A stretch of 64,000 nucleotides of DNA from Parasponia andersonii (GCA_002914805.1 JXTB01000306.1:422318-486317); one strand, 5' to 3'. Shown: positions 26,201 to 38,254, counted from the first letter of the stretch. Numbers and translations are program-made. The notes: generated from the letters alone by a model not told the origin.

Positions 26201-28712
26201 CTGCGCTCAATTTCGAAATTTGAATAAAACGATATTATTCGGACTATAGCTGTAAAATCCTAAATTTTGTGAGAGTAATTAAGTAATTTTAATTCAAGGG
26301 TATTTTGGTAATTCTATATTTTTGAATTATTTTAAATTAAATTATTGGTGTTGAACCTAGGCAAAATAAAATCTATGTGCATTTAGGGCAAAAGTGAAAA
26401 ACAAATTACAAACCAGAAACAAAAGTGTAATTAAGGAGAGACTAAAGTGAAATAATCTTTTTAAAATTTGTGGCCAAAGTAGAATTTCAGAAAATTTTTT
26501 GGTCAAACTAGATTATGCCACGTGTCCCACTACTACAGTTTCCAAAAATTACATATAAATCTCCCAATTCCTTCTTTTTCCTCACCAAAGTCCTCCGAAT
26601 ACCCCCCTCGGCTACTGTTCATTCGCCGCAACTCCAGCCACCGCCGTGCCCGACGCGCTTTCCTGCCGTGACCGGAAGACACCGACAAAGTAATGCCTAG
26701 TTCCGCCATCCAATTTCGCCACCCCTCGCTAGAGAAAAAGTGATCTGAAGGTCACGCTACAGGAACGGAAAATCGTCCGCCTTTTCCTCCTCCGCCGTCC
26801 GATCAACTCACCGTCACCGCTGTTGAACTCGTCTCGACTCTAGCTTTCATTTCCGATCACTCTCGGCCTCCAACTCGGCTCCAGTGAGAAGTTGACTACT
26901 GTAGCAATATTATAATATTAAATTTTTGTGGTATTTTTATAATTATTTTGGAATTGAGTTCTTTGTGCCGAGAAAATTTTACCACGTGAAAGAGGAGTTT
27001 GAAACATGAAATTTCATGATTTTGAAGTGCTAAAACAGTAACTGGAAGATCGTTAATTATCGAAATGAAAATGTGATATTTTTCTAATAATTTTCCAAAT
27101 GTGGTATTTTTATAATTTTCGGATTTTTGAACCCATTCAATGCTTAGGACCTTGAAACTGAGTTCTGACTTCGAATTTGGACTCAGTGAGGTCGAGACAT
27201 GAATTTTGATATCAAATACCACTATATTCTAAAGTGGCACAAAAATCGAGAAATAGCTCGTGAATTGCACCGTTTTGCGTGCCACGGCCGGTTCCACACC
27301 GGGACCCGTTTTCGATGAATTTTATATCTAACCCAACGTTTTTAGGTGTTCTGAATTCAGTAGTGATCTCTGTTTCTCAATCTGAGACTCTGTTTGAAAA
27401 GTCAACTTTTCAAGTGAACGTGACGAGATTCAAGAACGACTGTTTGAACAACCAAGTGATCAACTGAGGATATTTCGAGCATGTTAGCTCAACATACTAC
27501 TATTTCGAGGTAAGGAATTCAATTGCCTTGTTTCTCTTATTTTTCCTAAAAATTAGAATTTATTGTGAAAAGTGAATTTTCATGATTTTATTAAATTAAA
27601 TTATTTGAGTAATTATTTTAGTGAATTGAGAACTTGTAAAAAATTGTGAACTGCTCTGGATATTTTACGTATAATTTCGTATAAGTTTTATACTTTGGAT
27701 TTGATTAAATCAAAGGAATTAAACTGTGAAATATTTTAAGTACAAAATAGATTTTTAATTAAAAATCAGATCATGTCTAGAATGTTAAACCGCTGCATGG
27801 TTGTTTGAGACTCCATATATTACATATTTCATACAATCATGCATAAGAGTCGTCTTAGGTATCACGGTATTGTAGTAGGAGGACTAGTACACCTGCCTTC
27901 GGTGAGAGCCTGTAAATCCACACGGGGTTTATTTTCTGACTATCTCTATTTGGTAGGCGTAGGCATTCGGTGCCTCTCCGGTTCTGTAGGATTAGACACA
28001 TTGGTGTCCCTCTGGTTTCCAGAAATAGACGTCAGGCAGGGAGCACTCAATACATGTAGTATAAGTTGTTCTAGTCATAATGAGAGGATGAGAGCTCATG
28101 TGACGTGTTGATTTAAGTAATGTGCATTATGCTTATTTTATTAAGACTTTTATATGTTTTAACTTGGATATCTGGTTTTGGTTTTTAGTATAGTTTTCTA
28201 TAAATAGTTTAAATCCTTAATATTTATAGAAATGTTTTCCAGTACTACTAACTATGCAGGTGTTTTGAGAATTATAAAAAGACTTTCCCAAAGAGGGAAA
28301 TTAGGTAACCTACTGGGCATTTTATGCTCGCCCTCCCTATTTTCTCCACAGGTAGTGTCCAGTATAATATTGACAATTAACAAGCAGGTTAAGGAGTTAT
28401 CTTTTACTTATAGTTTGTGACTCGGTAATGCTAGGAGTGTAAATTTAAGACTTGTGTTTAAGTCTTGTTAAATAAATGGATATTGCTAGCATTCATATTA
28501 AGTATGTTACTTTGAATATGTCTGTAAACTATATATGTCATACTAGCTTGATGTTGAAGTGTGAATGATGATACTCAGTGAACTATTTGAAATTTAGTTT
28601 TTCTAATAATTTTTCAGTCTGTATTTATTGGTGATTATGAACTGTGGAATAAGTTCACTGGTTGGAATTCCAAAAACTTTTATTTATCGTGCTGTTTTAA
28701 AATTTTAAAATT

Positions 28713-28747
<35 letters not shown>

Positions 28748-31700
28748 CTTTAAAACTAAGGAATTTCCAATTCTATCAAAATTCCTCTTCTGTCATTACC
28801 CCGGAATTTGGGTCGTGACAATAGCGGCGACTTTACTATATACAACAACGACATTTGTCGTCGCTATAGATTCTGTATAATAAAAACTCAAATATTTTTC
28901 TTCTTCTTCTATCCTCTCATTCATTCACTCATTCTCTCGAAAGCCTACTCTCTCTCATTTCTCACTAATATATATTCATATATATATATATATATACATA
29001 TATATCTAGTTTTTTTTCCTTTTATGTATTTATGTTAATGTTTTGTTATAAATACTAATATTTTGTTTCTTTGATTAATTGTTACTCAAGTTTGTGTTGT
29101 ATTAGATTTCAAGCTTTTTCTTTATTAGAGAGGTAAGTTTCCTTAAATTCTAATGTAGTTTAATTAATTTTTTTATATATGTGGATTAATTAATATTTTA
29201 GATATTTATATGAATATATGGATTTTATGTTATAATTTTGTGGAACATTTATTGATTTTAGATAATAAACGTTTTCTTGAAATATATATTTTGGTTTATG
29301 AAATTTATTAATTATTTGATTTTAGAGTATAGAATATGTTTGTTTAAGAGTATTAGTTTTAATTTTTGACTTTGATTGTTTTTTTTTCTAGATTGATTTT
29401 AATTCTTGTGTATATAATTTTATTGTTTATCTTTTAAAAATAATGATTTAAGAACTAATTTAGATTAATTAAACTAATTGTAATTTTTTTAAAATCTGTG
29501 ATATCTATAGCGACGATATTTCCCGTAGTATAGGTATTAATTTATATATATATTTTTAAAAAATAGGCTATAACAGCGACATAATATGTTATCGCTATAG
29601 ATCATATATAGTGACGACAAAATATGTCGTCGCTATAAGAAGTCTATACACACCGACTTATAGCGACAACTATATTACAACGACTTTGTCGTCGCTATAG
29701 ATCTATAACAGCGACAATCTAATCTATAGCGATGTCATCGCTATAGACCCTTTTTCTTGTAGTAATAATCTCTGAAGAAAAAAATAATAATAAGTACATG
29801 AAGTATTTAATAATAAAAAAAAATATGTTTCAAAGTTTCAATGTAGAAATTGTTATCTATTGAAACTAATAAATATTGGGTAGTAGGGACATTTTTTTAT
29901 AAAAACTAATGAGAGCAAAAGTGGATAAAAAAACACACACACACAGTTAGCATAAAGATAATAAAAAGCTAAGCGGGGCATATAGAAAAATAATATGAAA
30001 ACTAACCTAAAATTAAAAATTATGGCTAAGCTGGAAAATAAATTAATAAATGGGACAAAAATAAAAATTCCACAAAGTTGAGTACGGGTTATTGACCCTC
30101 TCGCACCCAGGTCGATATGTTTCTCATGCACCTATTTAATCTTTTGTAACCATAAATGCTCTTAGTTTACTGTTCAAAGAAACTTTATATTTGACATTTT
30201 TGCAATTTAAATCCTAAATTTTAGGTTCTGCAAAAAATATCTCCATATTTTAAAATTTAAAAAATATGTACACTCTATTCCTATTTTGTCCAATTCGGTC
30301 ATATTTAGTATACTGTATAGGGCTCTGTATTGTGTTAATTAAACATAATATTTTTTTTGGTTATGTTTTTATATTGTATTATTTAATACGATATCAAAAT
30401 TTAATATAATATAAAGAGTATCATCTAATGCGAATAGAATGTATGTATTATACTATATATGTATTACATAATTTTAACTTTTTAGATGTAAAATGTGTTT
30501 TTTTTTTGTAAATAAATTTTAGATAGAAAAAGTAATTTTTTTGTAAATAATTTTTTTAAAAAGTGATAATTTTGCAAGTGGTATTTTCTTAAATATTTTT
30601 TGAAAATAGTATTTTTCTAAGTAAATTTTTAAAAATGATATTTTTCTAAATGAATTTTTTAGTACAACGTCTTAATACAAATGCAAAATCAAACATAGTA
30701 TTGAAATGGAATAATACAATACAATACATTACATTACAATATAATCTAATACAATACAATACCGCGTATCAAACATAGCTTTTTATGTTAGGCCGAACTA
30801 TATTTGTTTTTATAAATGTTTTAACGTTTTGAGTTTTGAAAATAAGAATAACATAATCTGGGATTGAAATTACAATTTTTTGAGAATAAATTTATCAAAT
30901 TATGGGTAGAGGATATAAATTTTTTAAATTTCAAAATATAAATATATTTTTTACAGAATCCAAAACTCATGATTTAAATTTTAGAAAGGCTAAATTTCAA
31001 GAATTTTTTTGTTTTCAGTTAACCATAAATGCGCTAATTCTTTTTCTTTAAAGAATTAATATCCTATCCTGGGTATGATCACATTTTCATTGGATATCAT
31101 CACAATTTCATGATCGCCCTGATCAATTTTCTCCAGTTCTAAAATCAAACTCCACCTCACAGTCTAACTTAAATAAATTATATCAAAACTGTACACTTTT
31201 TTGTTGCTTGAAAATGGAGGAATAAGGCGATTAGTGTGAGAGCACTCTTTAGGCATCACTGTGTGAGCTTTTAACTCAGCCAACAAGAATTTGCGCCGAA
31301 TTTTCGCACTATCATTAGCAAAATATATCGTCAACAGCAGATACGACAAATCCAACACAACCATAAGATATTTAAAATTTCCAAAAGCTATCTCTTTCTA
31401 AATTTTTTGAGGGAAGTAGAAAAGAATATATCAAAGATAGTCATTACCAAAAAAAATATCCAAGATTAAGAAAATATTTGAACATAAAAGTTTTTTTTTA
31501 ATAAAAAATAGAATTTAATTAATAACTACTATTTATTATAATTTTAAAAAAAAAATATCACACGTTATTAAGACTTGAATCTCTAATTTCTCAGAACTTA
31601 AAAATCGAAAAAAAAAAAGAAAATAAAGACCTAAATAATTTTTTTTAAAAAAAACTAACAAACACAGATGGAGAGAGCAAAGGGTACCTGCACCAAGGAC

Positions 31701-31838
31701 AACAACAAAAACATAGAACAAATGCTTGAAAGGGATCCCAGGATTGGAGTTTTTGAGCTTGTCCATCGTGCAACCTGGGCACTTTTCATCGTAGTAACTC
31801 TTCTCTTCCTGTCTCAGCAGCACCATATAGAGCACCAT
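14203..31838 (-). CDS. ZIFL-type major facilitator transporter, 16 exons, C-terminally short
   Basis: Likely a membrane antiporter of the ZINC INDUCED FACILITATOR-LIKE family, whose members act at the tonoplast or plasma membrane in metal-chelator, potassium or auxin handling. Exons: 31838-31688, 25250-25210, 24861-24801, 24699-24597, 24441-24339, 23614-23561, 23479-23417, 17408-17359, 17246-17171, 16789-16574, 16489-16402, 15745-15660, 15569-15462, 15133-15089, 14982-14894, 14269-14203. All junctions are GT-AG and phases agree, giving about 466 residues. Family marks: CPGC near the N-terminus, MFS motif A ([12 protein letters not shown]), [12 protein letters not shown], antiporter motif [12 protein letters not shown] and PETLHFH before the cytoplasmic loop. 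The start is the first ATG after an in-frame TGA; a second ATG lies four codons on. The product ends at FLPG plus a few residues, so the usual final transmembrane helix is missing. Introns 1 and 7 are about 6 kb each and full of transposons. Expression is unknown. Confidence 0.88.
17620..17929 (-). repeat. Copia-3 3' LTR, truncated
   Basis: On the minus strand it begins TGTTAGAAATAAACC at 17929 and follows the 5' LTR closely until about 17620. There it breaks into unrelated sequence, losing roughly the last 65-100 bp of the LTR. Confidence 0.8.
17936..22002 (-). pseudogene. Copia-3 gag-pol, nearly complete but with several nonsense codons
   Basis: Gag starts at the ATG at 22002 (minus). The order of domains is UBN2-type gag (open at 21627-21337), a zinc knuckle near 21150 whose first cysteine is tyrosine (YYNC), protease ([10 protein letters not shown] at about 21000), pre-integrase and integrase (20818-20129: FGHLNF, HTDVCGP, SDRGGEF), integrase C-terminus (20074-19325), then reverse transcriptase and RNase H (18928-17936: LYVDDL at about 18890, [23 protein letters not shown]). 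Breaks are mostly single nonsense codons: a TAA at about 20128, just before the integrase catalytic glutamate segment; a TAG at about 19328; two stops near 19145; one near 18972; one near 20848. The pre-integrase zinc motif has also lost a cysteine. Non-autonomous as it stands. Confidence 0.88.
22003..22502 (-). promoter_or_regulatory. Copia-3 leader with a cluster of TTGAC cores
   Basis: Untranslated leader between the primer binding site and gag. From about 22088 to 22260 the plus strand repeats GGTCAA or AGTCAA many times, that is TTGACC/TTGACT on the element's sense strand. This is the core of the W-box bound by WRKY factors. The same leader of Copia-2 (about 9240-9365) also has several TTGAC cores. 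Whether they act as regulatory sites is unknown; they may simply be a degenerate tandem repeat. Confidence 0.45.
22505..22518 (-). other. Copia-3 primer binding site
   Basis: On the minus strand GATATCAGAGC follows the 5' LTR after a short gap. It matches the initiator methionine tRNA 3' end complement with one change, as in Copia-2. Confidence 0.75.
22521..22895 (-). repeat. Copia-3 5' LTR
   Basis: 375-bp LTR. On the minus strand it starts TATTAGAAATAAACC and ends CTATTTCCAACA. A TATA box (TATAAATAG, complement of about 22666-22675) sits at the U3 promoter position and points leftward, the same way as ZIFL. Confidence 0.85.
22896..23398. other. ZIFL intron 7, unidentified sequence
   Basis: No coding signal. 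The stretch 22896-23250 does not look like the rest of the intron and may be part of another retroelement leader or LTR, but no ends or TSD could be defined. Confidence 0.3.
25138..25161. repeat. TA microsatellite in ZIFL intron 2
   Basis: Alternating TA run of about 11-12 units just before ZIFL exon 2 (as read on the plus strand). Confidence 0.9.
25697..29764. mobile_element. Non-autonomous CACTA element in ZIFL intron 1
   Basis: The left end starts CACCATAAGAAAA and the right end, read on the minus strand, TACTACAAGAAAA; both are variants of the CACTACAAGAAA terminus. The element is flanked by the 3-bp TSD ATA (25694-25696 and 29765-29767), the size expected for CACTA transposons. Both flanks carry many copies of TATAGCGACGAC in both orientations, often as short palindromes, which fits subterminal transposase-binding repeats. 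After subtracting the nested solo LTR it is about 1.5 kb and has no transposase, so it would need one supplied from elsewhere. Confidence 0.85.
26251..28820 (+). mobile_element. Solo LTR (copy ii) nested in the CACTA element
   Basis: A 2570-bp LTR from TGTAAAATCC to GGGTCGTGACA, flanked by a perfect 5-bp TSD ATAGC (26246-26250 and 28821-28825). No internal region is present, so this is a solo LTR left by recombination between the two LTRs of a full element. It includes a GC-rich block at about 26640-26880 and a TA microsatellite at about 28716-28744. It lies inside the CACTA element and so is younger than it. Confidence 0.92.
29830..30146. other. ZIFL intron 1, non-coding
   Basis: AT-rich intron sequence with a short CA run (about 29933-29945). 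No gene, exon or repeat end recognised. Confidence 0.4.
30160..31019. mobile_element. MITE-like inverted-repeat element in ZIFL intron 1
   Basis: About 860 bp, flanked by the same 13-bp word TAACCATAAATGC at 30147-30159 and 31020-31032. The left part (about 30198-30265) is matched in inverted form by the right part (about 30908-30998): for example, left GGTTCTGCAAAAAATAT and right, reversed, GGATTCTGTAAAAAATAT. There is no coding capacity. Terminal inverted repeats plus a long direct repeat suggest a small Mutator-like or other DNA transposon. The family is not established, and 13 bp is longer than the usual 9-11 bp Mutator duplication. Confidence 0.6.
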
Positions 31839-33280
31839 ATAGAGTGTCACTAAATCCAAGTTAGGTTCTCATTCATGTCCACAGTCAATATAAGCTACAT
31901 TTTTCAATATGAATAAAACTAAAATAAAAAAAATAAAAGAAAACGGTTTTAAAAAAAAAAAATTATAATAAAGTATTATATATCACATTCCATAATAATA
32001 AGAAAAGAAATAAATAAGCGAAAAAAAAATAGGTGACTTGACCATTATATTCCAACAATGCTGCAAAAGTAAGCCGCCTTCACCAGTACCACTTTTTGTA
32101 CGATCCAAAAACTTTTTAAAATAAAATTTGAGAGAGAGAGAGATATGGATTTTATAACTATATTATTATTATTATTATTATTATTTTAAGAAGATAAAAA
32201 CCCAGAAACCGATTCAGAAATGTAGCAGAAATAAAACTGGGTTGTGAATTTGAAGGCTACTGGGTTTCAAAGTTGTTAAGATCTATATGGCTTTATTTAT
32301 TTCAGTCATCAGACATCAAAAAGGTGCAGTTTCGGTGGCGAGTTACACGTTTCTTCTTCATTTGGATATATTTGCTTAGTTTCTGCCACATAGAATTGTT
32401 ATTTTCTCTTTTGTTTTTTTGGATTGATTCCTTGAAAAGCAATCACATCCTGATCTGATAATAAGTTGCTTTAAGTTGGTCTGCCACGAAATAATTTGGA
32501 CCCTCCAACGATCGCCTCCTGGAGTATTTGCCGCGATGACCATCCACAAACCGTGCAATTTGTCACGACGACAAAATCACAAAGTAAAATTAGGAAGAAT
32601 TGTGGATCCTTTTATGAAATAATCTTTTTGGAAGGACATTTTAAAAACGGTGGTTTTATTGTCATTTTTCTATTTTTTTTTACGCTTTATTTTAATGATT
32701 TATTTTAATACCAAAAAATTTTTAAATAAAATTAATTTTAAGTACAAAATAAATTCTCTAAATATCTCTCTTTTAAAAATAAAAAATACACACTTCTTAA
32801 AAAAAATCCATAATTCTGAATACAATTTATTGGGAAAGAAAAATGGTCTATATTCTTTGGATTTAACCCAGGAGAATAATTTCTTATTCTTCTCCTCTAT
32901 TTTTTTTATATGAAATTTTTTGGGTTTGTTTTTTCTCTGTGTTGATAACACAAGAACAAAAATAAAACTAATTTGGGTATATTAATTATGAATTTATTGG
33001 AGATTGTTGTTGGTGAAGAGCATGGTTTTGATAAATTTATTTTGGATGCATGTTGTGCTGGATTAGTTTTTCTATTTCTTATGATGTTTTTATTTTAAAT
33101 TTTATTCTAAATTTCTTCATTTTTAAACCGGTAATGAGTCTAATAAAGAAAAAGATGAGTACTTAGGTGGGAAAAGAAAAACTGAATTCTAATTATAAAG
33201 ACTATTTAAGAATCATCAAGGGGTACAATAAGTAGTATTTAAAGTTAAACATTTAAATGAGGGTAAATTTAATTAAGAGT
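31839..33280. other. Upstream region of the ZIFL gene
   Basis: No gene recognised. It should include the ZIFL promoter and 5' UTR on the minus strand. Visible simple repeats are GAGA (about 32132-32143) and ATT (about 32160-32186). No confident TATA box could be chosen among the many AT-rich words. Confidence 0.4.
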
Positions 33281-33285
33281 AGACT

Positions 33286-35366
33286 TGTCACAACCAAAAA
33301 TCTAAGAACGTAATTGTTAGTAATTTGAAGTTGAAATAGTGATAAACAATACTTTTTTAAAGTTTCAGAAAAATCAAGTACTTGAAACTTAGATTTTAGT
33401 CCTCAAAAGTAAGTAAATTTTAAAATTAGGTAAATTTGAAAATCATGATATTATCCATTAGTTTTAACTTTTCTAAGAAATCATTCATTTAAAATTCAGA
33501 AAAATTTTTAATTAAAAAGTTAGAAACTTTTATTAAATTGTAAAGTTTAATGAAAGAATTCAATAATTTTGAAGTCTAGGCACAGAGTTCAAATGATTTA
33601 CATAAAATTATTTTTATTTTTAAGTATTCAATTTAATAGCAAAATAATCGTCATACCTCTGCTTAGTAAATATACTATAATTGGCTAAATAAAGTTGGCA
33701 AAGAGAAAAAAAAATATGTTACTGCATACGAACCAACCAATGAAGAGAATTGAAACTGCAAGCATATGCCAAACATACTTGTCAAGCTACAAGAATAATT
33801 ACCACAAAATAAATCAACATCTGAAAGTGAGAGAAAGTAGGGGGTGAGCACGTGAATGCTCAGTAAAAACTTAATTACCTTTTTAAATGAAAGCAATTTT
33901 TAACAAACCTACATTGTTAATACATTTTTCAAAATCCATTTATAAACTGAGTATATAAATAATAGAAATAAAAAATAATCACATATTCAAAACCAAAATC
34001 ATAACTATAAGATTATACATATCATAAATCATCTCATCCCATGAACTCACATCTTCTTATCATGAACCAGAGTAACTTGTATTACATGTACCAAATACTC
34101 TCTGCCCGATACCTATCCTAGAAAATCGGAAGGATACCTATGTGTCTAAGCCTACTGAACCGGAAGGGCAACTGAATACCTATACCTACTGAGTAGGAAT
34201 AATCAGAAAACCTGTGTGGGTTTACAGTATCTTACCAAGAGTAGGAACACTGACTGTCCACTAAACACCACGAGGCCTAAGATATATCTCATGTATAATC
34301 CTATGGTATGTACAACATTTAAAAGTATACAATAACCATGCACAATGAATAATCAAATTATGCTTTAAATACTCACTTAGCATTATTCTGGGATTTATTG
34401 TAACATGGTTAGCACATCGCTATATTACCGCATAATCATAATTTAAAAATATCTATAAAATTCTACACAGTCCAATCCCAATATAATCCAATGTGTCTCA
34501 ATAATTTACTATGTTTCATAAAATTCTCGATTTTTCCTAAATCAATTAAAATGCATATATAAATCAAATCAAGTATAAATTAGGTAATTGAACCTCTATC
34601 TCAATTAAGTATCCAAATAGCGTTAGAGTGCTAAGAAAGACGTGACGTCGTTTAGGTATTGTTCAGAGGGACGAACATCGTTTCTGAACATTTGATCGAT
34701 AGGTTTGAAAATTTGATTTTTAATTAGAGTTTCAGATCGTAAAATAGACTTTACTACTAAATTTAGAACACCAAAAAATGTTAGGATTAGACATATAACT
34801 TGACTAATTTGGGCTCGGACTGAACACGAGCCGATAGCATGCAAAACAAGGCAAATTTGAGCCGTTAGAATTTCTTTTTCGTATCCGTCACCAAACATAG
34901 TCAATATATATATACCAAAATTCTTGTTTTCATGTGTACATCACAAATATGAGATTTATTTTACGATCTAATGGTCGAATTGAAAATTTTAAATATGAAA
35001 CTACAATAGCTCAAAATTGACAAAAATGGTAAAATTCAATCCGAGCCTTTTCAAGTTTAGATATATATACCACATGACAGATCGTGATGAGATGAGTTGA
35101 ACCCGACCAATTTCACAACAAATGGATGTCGGAATCGGTGTCGGCAAACTTCGGAAATCATGGCATTTTTTAGCTTTTTTTGGTGATAAGGGCATCAGGC
35201 AGCGCTGCAATCGGTGGTGGGTTGCTCGTTAGGCATCGGCTATCGACACCAGGTGGTTGCGCAGCCTAACGATGCCGGGAAGACCTTCGTCGGAGCCTCG
35301 TCAGATTTCAGCATTCATGGCTGGATTTTCAAGAAAGACAGAGAGAGATTGGGAGAGAGCTGAGAG

Positions 35367-35401
<35 letters not shown>

Positions 35402-35645
35402 AAGCTGGGGGGCACGTGTCCCTCATTTATGGGCTGTCCAAGTTTTTAAAAATTAGATTTTAACCCGCAAATTTTCAAATTATTTTTAATTTAATCCTTG
35501 AAAAATTGCGAAATAGCCCCAAATATTAATCTTTTATTTCATTGAAACCCATATTTGTATTTTCAATTTATTTAATTTTTATTTTATTTTACTTTTAAAT
35601 GGTCAAAAGACCAAAATATCCTTTTAAAATCTTTGGACTTTTATA
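33286..35645 (-). mobile_element. Solo LTR (copy iii), reverse orientation
   Basis: A 2360-bp LTR on the minus strand, from TATAAAAGTCC (TG changed to TA) to GGTTGTGACA, flanked by a perfect 5-bp TSD AGACT (33281-33285 and 35646-35650). It has the same internal block order as copies i, ii and iv and no internal region. A GA microsatellite lies at about 35370-35400. Confidence 0.9.
35370..35400 (+). repeat. AG/GA microsatellite
   Basis: About 15 perfect AG units within solo LTR iii. It makes an artificial Arg-Glu reading frame on the plus strand. Confidence 0.95.
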
Positions 35646-35650
35646 AGACT

Positions 35651-36890
35651 AGAGTATATAATAGACCCAACGTTTAGAAATGCATCATTTTACTTTGGGT
35701 TATTTACATTTTTATACTTCGCATTTTGATATTGGTCTAATTTATACTCCATATCTTGGTTATTATCAACAACATTACTAAAATTTTAAGAAGTAGTATA
35801 TGTAATACACTTACTGTTTCGTGTTTCCAATTTCATCGTAAAGAGTGGACTTGACCGGATCGAGAAATATACAACCTCTTTGTCGAAAGAAATAATAAGC
35901 AACATCTAATATGCTCGAATTATAAAAAATTACAAAAAATGTAAATGCGTATTACTTTGTTAACATAGATATTTCCAAAACTAAATTCTAATTAAGTTTC
36001 AAAATAAATGTACAAGTATTAATTTAGCATATCTAAACAACCAATATTTAAGTATAAAAGAAAATAGAATTATATACAACACCAAAATTTTAGTTTACAT
36101 TTTTATTATAAATACAATAATAAAATTTATTAAAATAATAATCTAAATTTGACTTTAAGTTTAGGTTTTGGAAAATACAGTCATCATACTGCTCAATTTT
36201 CAATAGATCTCAAAGTAGTTGAAAATGAACTTTAAAATATGACTTTGATCAAATTACTTATGCATGATTATTTTGAATATTGAAATATATACTACATATA
36301 TATCATATGATCACAATTGAGATCACGTTTGCATCATGATAGTTCAGATAAGTGGCGAGTTGCTATATCTCTAGGTGAAATACCTAGGAATCTGCATAGT
36401 CATTTTGGTAACGGGTATTGTATGGCTGTGATAGAAGGATGATTATCTAATTATCTTGATTGGTTGATTGATGATGTGTATAATTATGTGGTTTTAACTA
36501 TACTTGACATATATAATTTTTAAATTGCATGTAAGATATATATGTAAACTTTTGTTTTATAAATAATATTTAGAAACACAAACTATGCAGGTTCTATAAA
36601 AATCATAGTAATCTTACATGCAGTTTCTAATTCTTGTAATTCAGTGATCATGGCCACTAAGCTATTCTTCTTGAACGCTATGCTTGATATATAGTATAAG
36701 TTCGGGATTTCATGTTCTCTTACTACCCCTATCCTTATTTGATTTATTATTATTATTATCTCTATTATTTTATCGAACTCCTCATTTTTTATAACTGACT
36801 TCCAGTTGACATTATGATCGATTTATTCACCTCTATCAACTAGACTCTTTTTTCATTACTGCATCATTATCATTATTTCATGTAAGCAAG
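35651..36890. other. Intergenic, nothing recognised
   Basis: AT-rich, with no open frame of credible coding character and no repeat ends identified. Confidence 0.4.
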
Positions 36891-36892
36891 TT

Positions 36893-37010
36893 ATCCTAGT
36901 AACTCCTTTTGTGACAAGGGCACCATAGAAGTATTGTTGTTTCTTACAACCTCTTATCGGGACTTTGACACTTAGGAAGTATTGTGAAAATCCTTATATT
37001 ATTATATGAT

Positions 37011-37089
<79 letters not shown>

Positions 37090-37345
37090 TATTATTGTTA
37101 TTATTATTGTATTGTAAGTATTTTATTCTTGCAGTCACTAACATGGTAAGGATGCTGTGGGAAATATTATTTTCTATATTGACTATCCATCAGAACTTCG
37201 ACACGTAGATAATATTAATTCTTACACCTATACACTAAGCGAGTCATTTCTACAATGACCAATATGACAAGGATGCCATGAAAAGTGTTGTTTTCTATCT
37301 CGACCACCCATTTGGACTTCGACACAAGACACGCATTATAATGAC
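36893..37345 (+). repeat. Three degenerate copies of a roughly 100-bp repeat
   Basis: Three related segments, near 36908-36980, 37140-37210 and 37255-37335. Each runs through a 'gacaaggatgcca', 'agtattgttttcta' and 'gacttcgacac' order. They are separated by a long ATT/AAT microsatellite and short spacers. Their origin is unknown. Confidence 0.6.
37009..37115. repeat. Inverted AAT/ATT microsatellite
   Basis: A run of AAT units (about 37012-37052) passes directly into a run of ATT units (about 37053-37110), with a few interruptions at the right end. The two halves are complementary and could fold into a hairpin of about 40 bp. Confidence 0.9.
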
Positions 37346-38065
37346 TTTTTCTATGTATACTATGTGATTTAACTTTAATATTAATTATTCTTTACTTTGT
37401 TTTAATTATTCGCAAGTTTTGTTAATTGATCAGAGTATGATATCTAATCCCGAACACCATATATAGGCTTCTTAAGGTCATTTATCTGCTTTTTTTTTTT
37501 TGGCAAAAGATAAAAGTCTACAAGACTAAATTGCTCCAGTAATATTCATAACAAAATTACCTTCTTAACTTTGGTATTTGCCCTTTTGTAATATTTAATT
37601 GTTTTACTTTTATAATTTATCTTTATTAATTCCTTTCACTATTTTAGGATTTTGACCTCTTTCAAAACTGGTTAAGGCAACCTCCTAGAAGAGATTGCTC
37701 TTTATCTTATATCTCTTATATTTTCTTGGATCTTTTAATGAGGGTCCAAGTCTCTCAAAGTATATGACGTCTAACTAATTAGCCTTCTTAATAATATATA
37801 TGTACATTAATTCCCTATTTATAGGTATTATTTTATCCAATTAAAAATTATTACGCGTCGTTTCATGATAAAAAAATAAGGAGAAAAAATATTAAATAAT
37901 GAGTATTTTTTATTTTTTTTATCAACTATTCAAAATATGATAACCTGAAAAAAAAGTAACAAGTCTATTGGATTGAAACTATATATATATATATATATAT
38001 GTTAGGATTTATTTCTTTATCATCTTGAAAGAGAAACTAAAAACATCAAGTAGGTTCTTTTAATA
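37346..38065. other. Intergenic, nothing recognised
   Basis: No gene seen. A TA run lies at about 37980-38000. Confidence 0.4.
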
Positions 38066-38254
38066 GGTAATTTCTGCAATAAGACCCAAAAATTTGGTCA
38101 TAGCCTAACAACTCCATCTAAGGGCTACAATTAAATCTACGAAGTTGACTACCCCACAAAGTATGATTTAATATAAGTCTGAGCACATATGAGGAAGATA
38201 AACGCCGTGAAGTCTCTTGACTGTTGAAGATAAACGCGCAGATGATGAATTCCC

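Noticed and set aside
26515..26700. Proline-rich 61-codon frame as a ZIFL alternative first exon
   Set aside because: It lies within a solo LTR bounded by a perfect TSD, on the strand opposite to ZIFL.
29853..30131. Minus-strand Phe-rich frame in ZIFL intron 1
   Set aside because: AT-rich intron sequence; no conserved motif and no splice context.
35257..35463. Plus-strand frame with a long Arg-Glu run
   Set aside because: Produced by a GA microsatellite inside a solo LTR.
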